5,542 nt of DNA from Alphaproteobacteria bacterium (GTDB lineage: Bacteria > Pseudomonadota > Alphaproteobacteria > ATCC43930 > CGMCC-115725), in the NCBI GenBank assembly GCA_030039975.1, contig JASHUO010000700.1, positions 1 through 5,542 of the forward strand. The letters run 5' to 3'. Position 1 is the stretch's first letter; each line of letters opens with the position of its first letter. The notes beneath the pieces were generated by a model. That model made no database searches, was not told the origin of the DNA, and worked only from the letters and a program-made list of their open reading frames with translations. A program made the translations under genes and the position numbers. Below, one piece after another: positions 1 to 5,134 of this stretch.

Positions 1-175
1 CTCCAGAAAGCTGGGCGACGCTGTTGTGGGCCTGGTTGCGTCGGCGACGCACTCACGTGAAAAGTCTTTTATGATGCGGTCAGGTTGTCTGCGATGGGCC
101 GCACCGTTCAACATAGGGCGATAGAATTTGGCCTAGCGCGAGGAAGGCGCAGCGGACGAAGAGCAAGCGACCGCA
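1..175. other. Intergenic stretch downstream of the L,D-transpeptidase gene
   Basis: No coding region can be supported here. All three plus-strand frames from the left edge hit stops within about 125 bases. Their short peptides could be C-termini of a gene to the left but match nothing I recognise. On the minus strand a GTG at 54-56 opens a frame that runs off the left edge (18 residues, starting MSASPTQPGP after initiation at GTG). It has no convincing ribosome binding site, so I do not call it. The GTG overlaps a perfect 8-base palindrome TCACGTGA at 53-60. No terminator with a T-tract is visible after the transpeptidase stop at 176. Confidence 0.4.
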
Positions 176-1150
176 TCATCGTCGCCGTGGCTCCAAGCCG
201 CCTGCGGAGTCCGACATGGCGGTTTCGGGCGGCGGCAATCTCGCCACCGCCACCGGCACGCCCGTGCGCCGCAGGCCCGCTTGGCGAACCGTGTCCCAAT
301 CGACGAGGCTCACGTGCTCGCCCGCAGCGGCGCTCACGCGGGCAACCAAATCGCGAGGTATTTCCGGCGTCAACGCGGCCGACGTATCGATTTCCTCGGC
401 CTGCGATTTGCTCGGGTGGACTTCCACGAAGAGGATGTTGCCGATCCACGCGGCTTCTACTGCTTGCCGCACCACCCGCACGGGCGTGCCGACCCTGACC
501 TCGTGGAACAAGCGCGCGATGTCCTTGGCGTAGAGGCGGATGCAGCCATGGCTGACATTGCGGCCGACGCCGTCGGGCTTGTTGGTTCCGTGAATTAGGT
601 AATCCGGCCAGCCGAGATGCAGCGCGAAGGCGCCAAGAGGATTATCGGGACCGGGCGGAAAGGCCGCGGGAAGATCGGGTTCCGAGATGCGGATCGAAGG
701 CGGCGGATACCAAGTGGGATTGGCTTCCTTTCGGACGATGGAGGTGACGCCCAGCGGGGTCGTGTCGCCGATCGCGCCGATGCCGATCGGATAGGTTTCG
801 ACGCGGCCACCGCCCGGGGGAAAATAGAACAGGCGCCATTCCGCAAGGTTGACGACGATACCCTTGCGGGGCGCGTCGGGCAGGATGTAACGCGTCGGCA
901 GCGTGATCCGCGTTCCTTTGCCGGGCAACCAGGGGTCCACCTCAGGGTTGGCGGCCATGAGCTGAACAAACCCGAGATCGTTCGCATGCGCGACATCCAG
1001 CAGAATGTCGCGCGCCTGCGTGACATAGAGGCCGAGGCCGCCAACGGCCATCTGACGATCGCCGAGCGGGTACTCGGCTGCAACCGACGGGGTCGCGGCA
1101 AGCGCCAGGGCCAAAGCCAACCAGATGCTCGATCCGTGCGGCCCGGTCAC
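176..1150 (-). CDS. L,D-transpeptidase, ErfK/YbiS/YcfS type (LysM-like + YkuD)
   Basis: Periplasmic L,D-transpeptidase of 324 aa. The family uses a cysteine to form 3-3 cross-links in peptidoglycan or to attach outer-membrane proteins to it. Visible parts: a signal peptide with hydrophobic core WLALALALAA and likely cleavage after SVAA near residue 25; a LysM-like region at about residues 39-87 ending in the ANPEVDPWLPG / ITLPTRYILP segment typical of ErfK-type enzymes; and a YkuD domain from about residue 96 to 229. The catalytic motif is complete: HGT at 187, then SHGCIRL with Cys203, His201 and Arg205. The frame is open to a TTG at 1273, but I chose GTG at 1150. That start puts the signal peptide at the N-terminus, has AGGTCGGGG just upstream, and begins 11 bases after the preceding lipoprotein gene ends, suggesting coupled translation. 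About 95 C-terminal residues after the YkuD core are low-complexity and unassigned. The exact substrate (cross-linking or protein anchoring) cannot be read from the sequence. Confidence 0.93.
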   Translation of the reverse strand: MTGPHGSSIWLALALALAATPSVAAEYPLGDRQMAVGGLGLYVTQARDILLDVAHANDLGFVQLMAANPEVDPWLPGKGTRITLPTRYILPDAPRKGIVVNLAEWRLFYFPPGGGRVETYPIGIGAIGDTTPLGVTSIVRKEANPTWYPPPSIRISEPDLPAAFPPGPDNPLGAFALHLGWPDYLIHGTNKPDGVGRNVSHGCIRLYAKDIARLFHEVRVGTPVRVVRQAVEAAWIGNILFVEVHPSKSQAEEIDTSAALTPEIPRDLVARVSAAAGEHVSLVDWDTVRQAGLRRTGVPVAVARLPPPETAMSDSAGGLEPRRR

Positions 1151-1161
1151 AGCGCCCCGAC

Positions 1162-1497
1162 CTACGACGCCGCGGAAGGCTGTCCGAAGGGAGATTGGGT
1201 CCTTTCCGCGACCGGCCGTTTCGATCCCGTGTTGCGCGATAAGTCTTCGCCTTCCCCGATCTTGCCGACGCAATCACCGTCGACGCTTACGAAAGCCACC
1301 ATTCCGCGGTGCTGGGCCGATCCCTTAGCGAATTCACCATCAGGGACATGCAGCCAAACATATCCGGGCGCTCGCAGTCCCGAGATCGTAGCCTTTGCTG
1401 TCGCGTCATCGGCGACGGGATGGTCTGTGCCGCTGAGCACCATGCAAGCGGAGAGCGGCGCCGCGAAAATCACAACCGCAAGCAAGTTCTGACGCAT
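1162..1497 (-). CDS. Small predicted lipoprotein, function unknown
   Basis: A 111-aa ORF with a classic lipoprotein signal: MRQ, a hydrophobic stretch LLAVVIFAAP, then the lipobox LSAC with the acceptor at Cys18. The mature part would be about 94 residues, mostly polar, with one further cysteine in the segment SVDGDC. I recognise no domain. The start ATG at 1497 has a strong, well-spaced Shine-Dalgarno (AAAGGA, 7 bases upstream), which is the best evidence that the gene is real. The stop lies 11 bases before the GTG of the L,D-transpeptidase, so the two are probably co-transcribed and the product may work in the same envelope compartment. It does not resemble Lpp: it has no heptad repeats and no C-terminal lysine, so it is not an obvious transpeptidase substrate. 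The C-terminal third has unremarkable composition and could reflect a frameshift. Confidence 0.6.
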   Translation of the reverse strand: MRQNLLAVVIFAAPLSACMVLSGTDHPVADDATAKATISGLRAPGYVWLHVPDGEFAKGSAQHRGMVAFVSVDGDCVGKIGEGEDLSRNTGSKRPVAERTQSPFGQPSAAS

Positions 1498-1696
1498 CGA
1501 CGTTTCCTTTGACGCAGCCGGTCGGCGCGGGTGTCGCGTCTGCTCGAGCGGCTTGCTCCGGAGCTTGGATTGTCACCCACTTGCGATCCGCACTGATGAC
1601 TTTACGCCGCGCCTCCCTGCTGGTCGGCTCGGCGCCGGTGGCCGGAGCAAATTTTGGAGCGAGGGCCGTGCCGAAGGCAACTAACAAAAGTTTCAT
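1406..1696 (-). CDS. Doubtful small exported protein ORF
   Basis: A 96-aa ORF starting at ATG 1696 with a possible signal peptide: MK, then LLLVAFGTALAP, and a potential cleavage site after PATGA near residue 21. The following stretch is basic (REARRKV, then DRKWVTIQAP). No family is recognised. The last 30 or so codons overlap the start of the lipoprotein gene by 92 bases in another frame. That is long for a genuine overlap, so the true 3' end may be shorter through a frameshift, or the ORF may be spurious. Upstream GAAAAGA is only a weak ribosome binding site. If real, it would be the first gene of a three-gene envelope group ending with the L,D-transpeptidase. Confidence 0.3.
   Translation of the reverse strand: MKLLLVAFGTALAPKFAPATGAEPTSREARRKVISADRKWVTIQAPEQAARADATPAPTGCVKGNVDASELACGCDFRGAALRLHGAQRHRPSRRR
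1505..1510 (-). promoter_or_regulatory. Shine-Dalgarno of the small lipoprotein gene
   Basis: AAAGGA on the minus strand, 7 bases upstream of the ATG at 1497. It fixes this start and supports the small ORF as a translated gene. Confidence 0.6.
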
Positions 1697-1747
1697 TGAT
1701 CTTTTCAGTCTCGCCGATCAGTAGAACCGCCCACGACCGTTCACGAG

Positions 1748-1781
1748 GACACGCCCTGGCCGCGCCGCGGCGCGGCGTGTC
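1748..1781 (-). terminator. GC-rich stem-loop immediately after mltG
   Basis: An 8-bp perfect stem, GACACGCC at 1748-1755 pairing with GGCGTGTC at 1774-1781, starts at the base after the mltG stop codon. The loop is itself self-complementary: a 14-base palindrome CGCGCCGCGGCGCG lies at 1761-1774. No T-run follows on either strand, so it is not a canonical intrinsic terminator. It may be a weak terminator or a 3'-end-protecting hairpin for the fab-mltG transcript. Confidence 0.45.
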
Positions 1782-2780
1782 TCACTGGGCGCCGGGTCCG
1801 GATTGGGCGCGGCGCAGCTGGGTGACGTTGCGGTTGTGCTCGGCGAGAGTGCGGGCGAAAGCGTGGCCGCCATTGCCGTCGGCGACGAAGTAGAGATCGT
1901 CGCTGTCGGCCGGATGAAGCACGGCGCGCAGCGCGGCGAGACCCGGATTGTCGATCGGCGTCGGCGGCAGCCCGTCATGAAGATAGGTGTTGTAGGGCGA
2001 ATCGAGCGCCAGATCCTCGTGGTCCAGGGGATGGGCGAGCGGCTTGGTGCCGCCATTGGTGAGCGCGTAATCGACGGTCGGATCCGCCTGCAGCTTCATG
2101 CCGAGCTTGAGCCGGTTGAGGAACACCGCCGCGATATGCGGCCGCTCATCCTCGCGCGCCGTCTCCTTCTCGACGATCGAGGCGAGGGTCACCGCCGCCT
2201 CGGCGTCCGCGAGCGACAGGTTGGCGCTGCGGTCCTTCCAGGCCGCCGCGAGGGCCCGATCCATGGCGCGGTGCATGCGCGCCAAGACTTCCTGGCGGCG
2301 ATCGCCGAGCACGTAGAAATAGGTATCCGGCAACAGGCTGCCTTCCGGCGGGATGCGATCGACTTTGCCTTCGAGCGCCGTCTGCTGATCGAGCAGCGCC
2401 ACGATCTCCGCGCTGCTGAGACCCTCGGGCACGGTGACGCGGTGCTGCACGACCCGGCCGCTGGCGATCAGCGCCGCCGCCGCGCGCGGGCTGATGGCAG
2501 CGGCGAAGTCGTACTCGCCGGCCTTCAGCGCGCCGAGCCGGCGATCGACGGCGATGCCGGCGATGAAGAACCAGGGATGGTCGATGATGCCGTTTTGCGC
2601 GAGCGTCCGCGCCACGGCGTTGGTGCCGGCGCCGCGCGGAATGACGACGATCTTGCTTGCGGCCAGGGGGCCCGGGGCGGTGTAGTCGCGCCAGACCCAG
2701 AACACGGAGCCCGCTGCCGCTGCCGCGACAAGCGCGAGCAGCGCCGCGCCGAGCCAAAGCCGGCGCGCCCCGCCGGACAT
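1782..2780 (-). CDS. mltG: Endolytic murein transglycosylase MltG (YceG-like)
   Basis: Inner-membrane lytic transglycosylase of 332 aa. In E. coli this family cleaves nascent glycan strands and is thought to act as a terminase for peptidoglycan synthesis. Visible parts: one N-terminal membrane anchor (about residues 8-30, LWLGAALLALVAAAAAG) with a short cytoplasmic tail, a LysM-like subdomain at about residues 40-110, and the YceG catalytic domain from about 115 to 325. Catalytic-region motifs are intact: EGSLLPDTYFY (146-156), LASIVEKET with Glu204 aligned to the catalytic Glu218 of E. coli, VFLNRL then LQADPTVDYAL (219-240), SPYNTYLHDGLPPTPI (261-276) and the C-terminal FVADGNGGHAF. The ATG abuts the fabF TGA with no intervening base (TGAATG), indicating translational coupling. 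There is no pabC between fabF and mltG, unlike in enterobacteria. Length and motifs indicate a complete, functional gene. Confidence 0.96.
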   Translation of the reverse strand: MSGGARRLWLGAALLALVAAAAAGSVFWVWRDYTAPGPLAASKIVVIPRGAGTNAVARTLAQNGIIDHPWFFIAGIAVDRRLGALKAGEYDFAAAISPRAAAALIASGRVVQHRVTVPEGLSSAEIVALLDQQTALEGKVDRIPPEGSLLPDTYFYVLGDRRQEVLARMHRAMDRALAAAWKDRSANLSLADAEAAVTLASIVEKETAREDERPHIAAVFLNRLKLGMKLQADPTVDYALTNGGTKPLAHPLDHEDLALDSPYNTYLHDGLPPTPIDNPGLAALRAVLHPADSDDLYFVADGNGGHAFARTLAEHNRNVTQLRRAQSGPGAQ

Positions 2781-4043
2781 TCAGGGGGCCTGCGCGAAGA
2801 CGAGCGAGGCGTTCGTCCCGCCGAAGCCGAAAGAATTGGAGAGCGCGTAGCGCACTTTCCGCTCCTTCGCCTGCAGCGGCACCAGATCGATGTCGCAGCT
2901 CGGCGACGGATGCTCGAGGTTGAGCGTCGGTGGTACGACCCCGTCGCGCATCGCCAGGATCGAGAAAATCGCCTCGACACTGCCGGCGGCGCCGAGGAGG
3001 TGACCGATCGAGGATTTGGTCGACGACATCGACAGCTTGTAGGCGTGATCGCCGAACAGCCGCTTGACCGCGCCGAGCTCGATCTCGTCGCCGAGCGGCG
3101 TCGACGTGCCGTGGGCGTTGATGTAGTCGATCTGCTCGGGATCGAGCTGCGCCCGCTTCAGCGCATTGCGCATGGCGCGGAAGGCGCCGTTGCCGTCTTC
3201 CGCCGGAGCGGTGATGTGGTGCGCATCGCCCGAGAGGCCGTAGCCGATCACCTCGGCATAGATCTTGGCGTTGCGCTTCTTGGCATGCTCGAGCTCCTCG
3301 AGCACGAGCACGCCGGCGCCCTCGCCCATGACAAAGCCGTCGCGCGCTTCGTCCCACGGCCGCGAGGCCCGGCTCGGCTGATCGTTGAACGCCGTCGACA
3401 GCGCGCGCGCCGCGGCGAAGCCGGCGAGGCCGAGCCGGCAGATGGCGGCCTCGGCGCCGCCGCAGACCATGACATCGGCATCGTCCCACATGATGAGGCG
3501 CGCCGCATCGCCGATGGCATGAGCGCCGGTGGAGCACGCCGTGACCACGGCATGATTGGGACCGGTGAAGCCGTAGCGGATCGACACATGGCCCGAGGCG
3601 AGGTTGATCAGATTTGCCGGGATGAAGAACGGCGACAGCCGGCGCGGCCCGCGTTCATGCAGCGTGATCGCGCCTTCGGTGATGCCGGGCAGGCCGCCAA
3701 TGCCCGAGCCGATCATCACGCCCGAGCGCTCGCGCTCCTCGGGGTCGGCGGGCTTCCAACCGGCATCGGCGACCGCCTGCTCCGCCGCGGCGAGCGCGTA
3801 GACGATGAACTCGTCCATCTTGCGCTGCTCCTTGGGCGCGACCCAATCATCGGCGTTGAAATCGCCCGAAGCGGTATCGCCACGCGGCACCTGACCCGCA
3901 ATCTTTGCCGGCAGGTCGGCGACATCGAAGCTCTGGATCGCGCGGATGCCCGACTGGCCCTCGACGAGGCGTTTCCAGACGCGCTCCGCTCCCACCCCGA
4001 GCGGGGTTACGAGACCGATACCGGTGACGACGACTCGTCTCAT
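2781..4043 (-). CDS. fabF: Beta-ketoacyl-ACP synthase II (FabF)
   Basis: Cytosolic condensing enzyme of type II fatty acid synthesis, 420 aa, the usual family length. It condenses malonyl-ACP with acyl-ACP to extend the chain. The thiolase fold starts at the canonical N-terminus MRRVVVTGIGLVTPLG. The Cys-His-His triad is complete: Cys170 in VVTACSTGAHA, His311 in NAHGTSTPLGD and His348 in SSIGHLLGAAG, with Lys343 in STKSS. The glycine-rich C-terminal NSFGFGGTN loop is present. The Cys-His-His set and overall length fit FabF rather than FabH, and the acpP/mltG neighbours fit FabF rather than FabB. The start ATG at 4043 has only a poorly spaced AAGG directly upstream, so translation may depend on coupling to acpP, whose stop is 42 bases away. 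No defect seen. Confidence 0.98.
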   Translation of the reverse strand: MRRVVVTGIGLVTPLGVGAERVWKRLVEGQSGIRAIQSFDVADLPAKIAGQVPRGDTASGDFNADDWVAPKEQRKMDEFIVYALAAAEQAVADAGWKPADPEERERSGVMIGSGIGGLPGITEGAITLHERGPRRLSPFFIPANLINLASGHVSIRYGFTGPNHAVVTACSTGAHAIGDAARLIMWDDADVMVCGGAEAAICRLGLAGFAAARALSTAFNDQPSRASRPWDEARDGFVMGEGAGVLVLEELEHAKKRNAKIYAEVIGYGLSGDAHHITAPAEDGNGAFRAMRNALKRAQLDPEQIDYINAHGTSTPLGDEIELGAVKRLFGDHAYKLSMSSTKSSIGHLLGAAGSVEAIFSILAMRDGVVPPTLNLEHPSPSCDIDLVPLQAKERKVRYALSNSFGFGGTNASLVFAQAP

Positions 4044-4085
4044 GCCTTGAGGCTGAATAACATTGCCGGAAGCCGGATAGCGGTC

Positions 4086-4319
4086 CTACTTGTGCGCTTC
4101 GATGAAGTTGACCGCGTCCTTGACGGTCACGATCTTCTCCGCGGCATCATCGGGAATCTCGCACCCGAACTCTTCCTCGAAAGCCATCACCAGCTCGACC
4201 GTGTCGAGGCTGTCGGCTCCGAGATCGTCGATGAAGCTGGCGTTGTCGGTCACCTTGGACTCGTCGACGCCAAGATGCTCCACCACAATCTTTTTTACTC
4301 GCTCGGCGACATCGCTCAT
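4086..4319 (-). CDS. acpP: Acyl carrier protein (AcpP)
   Basis: A small acidic protein of 77 aa that carries acyl intermediates on a 4'-phosphopantetheine arm through fatty acid synthesis. The attachment site is Ser37 in the invariant LGADSLDTVELVM segment. The rest is the standard four-helix ACP: MSDVAERVKKIVVEHLGVDE at the start and IPDDAAEKIVTVKDAV near the end. The frame is open further upstream, but ATG 4319 is clearly the start: it gives the canonical MSDVAERV N-terminus and full family length, and it follows a good Shine-Dalgarno (GAGG, 9 bases upstream). It lies between fabG and fabF, the classic order. The 176-base gap upstream could hold its own promoter, in keeping with the high ACP demand of the cell. 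Confidence 0.98.
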   Translation of the reverse strand: MSDVAERVKKIVVEHLGVDESKVTDNASFIDDLGADSLDTVELVMAFEEEFGCEIPDDAAEKIVTVKDAVNFIEAHK

Positions 4320-4328
4320 AGGTTTATA

Positions 4329-4332
4329 CCTC
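4329..4332 (-). promoter_or_regulatory. acpP: Shine-Dalgarno of acpP
   Basis: GAGG (in context CGAGGTATAAACCT) on the minus strand, 9 bases before the ATG at 4319. It decides between the 77-aa start and a longer upstream in-frame extension. Confidence 0.65.
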
Positions 4333-4372
4333 GACGGATGAACGGGCTTGTGGACTTGGCTTTCGGCGCCGC

Positions 4373-4395
4373 GCCGGGCCGCTGGAACGCCCGGC
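4373..4395. repeat. Inverted repeat in the acpP 5' leader
   Basis: Perfect 7-bp arms GCCGGGC (4373-4379) and GCCCGGC (4389-4395) around a 9-base loop. It lies about 55 bases upstream of the acpP start, so it would form a stable hairpin in the acpP leader if transcription begins further upstream. It has no T-tract and is not a standard terminator. Role unknown. Confidence 0.4.
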
Positions 4396-4435
4396 CCCGA
4401 TCGCTGCCCCATTCGCGAGCGGGCCAAAAGCGCCG

Positions 4436-4466
4436 GTCACATAACATAGTTTATGACGGTTTGCCA
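4436..4466 (-). promoter_or_regulatory. AT-rich island, candidate acpP promoter/operator
   Basis: A sharply AT-rich patch within otherwise GC-rich intergenic DNA, 120-145 bases upstream of acpP. On the minus strand it reads CATAAACTATGTTATG, with inverted arms CATAA and TTATG. A -10-like TATGTT (4/6 to consensus) is present, but no good -35 lies at the right spacing. Such an island between fabG and acpP is where a dedicated acpP promoter would be expected. No start site can be assigned from sequence alone. Confidence 0.3.
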
Positions 4467-4495
4467 GCATCGCCCCCCGGCGCCCCCACCGCGTC

Positions 4496-4960
4496 CTAAA
4501 TCATGGCCATTCCGCCGTTGACGTGCAAGGTGTGGCCGGTGACGTAGCGCGCCTGGTCGCTCGCCAGAAAAAGGACGCAGGCGGCGACTTCTTCTGCCGT
4601 GCCGACACGGCCCATCGGAATCACGGTGGCCAAGCGCTGGCGCTGCTCTTCGCTCAGAGCCTCGGTCATGGCGGTGGCGATGAAGCCCGGCGCGACGCAG
4701 TTGACGGTGATGCCGCGCGTCGCCACCTCGGCGGCCAGCGCCTTCGACATGCCGATCATCCCCGCCTTGGCCGCGGCGTAATTGGCCTGGCCCGGATTTC
4801 CGGTGACGCCGACGATCGAGGTAATGCCGACGATGCGGCCCCAACGCCGCTTCATCATGCCGCGCAGCGCGGCGCGGGCCAGACGAAAGCCGGCGGTGAG
4901 ATCGATGTCGATGACCTTCTGCCAATCCTCGTCCTTCATGCGCAGCGCGAGTCGGCGCAA
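4496..4960 (-). pseudogene. fabG: 3-ketoacyl-ACP reductase FabG, N-terminally truncated
   Basis: C-terminal part of the NADPH-dependent short-chain dehydrogenase that reduces beta-ketoacyl-ACP. About 151 of the usual ~245 residues are homologous. Retained: the segment LALRMKDEDW, the catalytic triad Ser48 (GITSIVG), Tyr61 and Lys65 (YAAAK), equivalent to Ser138/Tyr151/Lys155 of E. coli, the VNCVAPGFIATAMT loop and the canonical C-terminus HVNGGMAMI. Missing: about 90 N-terminal residues with the TGxxxGIG cofactor-binding motif and NNAG. The interval given starts at the first available start codon (TTG 4960). Homology begins at about 4951, and the frame stays open to a TAA at 5009-5011 with unrelated residues. 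Without the Rossmann nucleotide-binding half it cannot be an active reductase. Since fabG is normally essential, an intact copy should exist elsewhere, unless the contig is misjoined here. Confidence 0.85.
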
Positions 4961-5134
4961 GCCATCGATCCGAGTTCGTTTACTTTCTGTGGTTTGACAA
5001 ATAACGCTTTAATCCAGAAGCAAAACAGTGACCCGGCCGGTCACGCGCGCATGAGATGTGTTGCGCAATCTAGCCGTTGGGCATATGCACGGGTGCAACG
5101 ACGATGGAAAAAGGGCGGAAAACTGCGAGATAAA
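4961..5134 (+). promoter_or_regulatory. Junction and leader region upstream of pdxA
   Basis: A stretch of noticeably lower GC between the broken end of fabG and the pdxA start. It contains a perfect -35-like TTGACA at 4994-4999 on the plus strand, pointing at pdxA, but no convincing -10 at 16-19 bases. A hairpin-forming repeat sits at 5028-5044. The frame leading into pdxA is open through this region, with an alternative ATG at 5051. I read it as the natural pdxA leader joined to a broken fabG. Confidence 0.35.
5028..5044. repeat. Short perfect inverted repeat upstream of pdxA
   Basis: GTGACC (5028-5033) and GGTCAC (5039-5044) separated by CGGCC: a 6-bp dyad with a 5-base centre. It lies about 30 bases downstream of the TTGACA element, where an operator or the base of an mRNA hairpin would fall. 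No T-run follows. Function unknown. Confidence 0.4.

Noticed and set aside
1..56. Minus-strand GTG-initiated frame (starting MSASPTQPGP) running off the left edge
   Set aside because: Only 18 codons are visible, with no clear Shine-Dalgarno and no recognisable family. It may be the start of a gene but cannot be supported.
1151..1273. A 41-residue N-terminal extension of the L,D-transpeptidase from TTG 1273
   Set aside because: It would bury the signal peptide behind a basic, non-hydrophobic leader and overlap the lipoprotein gene by more than 100 bases. The GTG at 1150 fits better.
617..1492. A 291-codon plus-strand open frame opposite the transpeptidase and lipoprotein genes
   Set aside because: It is antisense to a gene with intact YkuD catalytic motifs, and its own translation has no recognisable motif.
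4320..4427. A 36-residue N-terminal extension of acyl carrier protein
   Set aside because: ACP starts at MSDVAERV by family convention, and a good ribosome binding site sits just before that ATG.
1803..4499. An 898-codon open frame on the plus strand, antisense to mltG, fabF and acpP
   Set aside because: It lies wholly opposite three clearly identified genes. The translation is an Arg/Glu/Gly/Ala-rich low-complexity sequence with no recognisable domain, as expected of an antisense shadow frame in GC-rich DNA.
4961..5040. Possible insertion-sequence remnant at the fabG/pdxA junction
   Set aside because: I looked for terminal inverted repeats, target-site duplications and transposase-like peptides on both strands and found none. 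Low GC alone is also expected of a promoter region.
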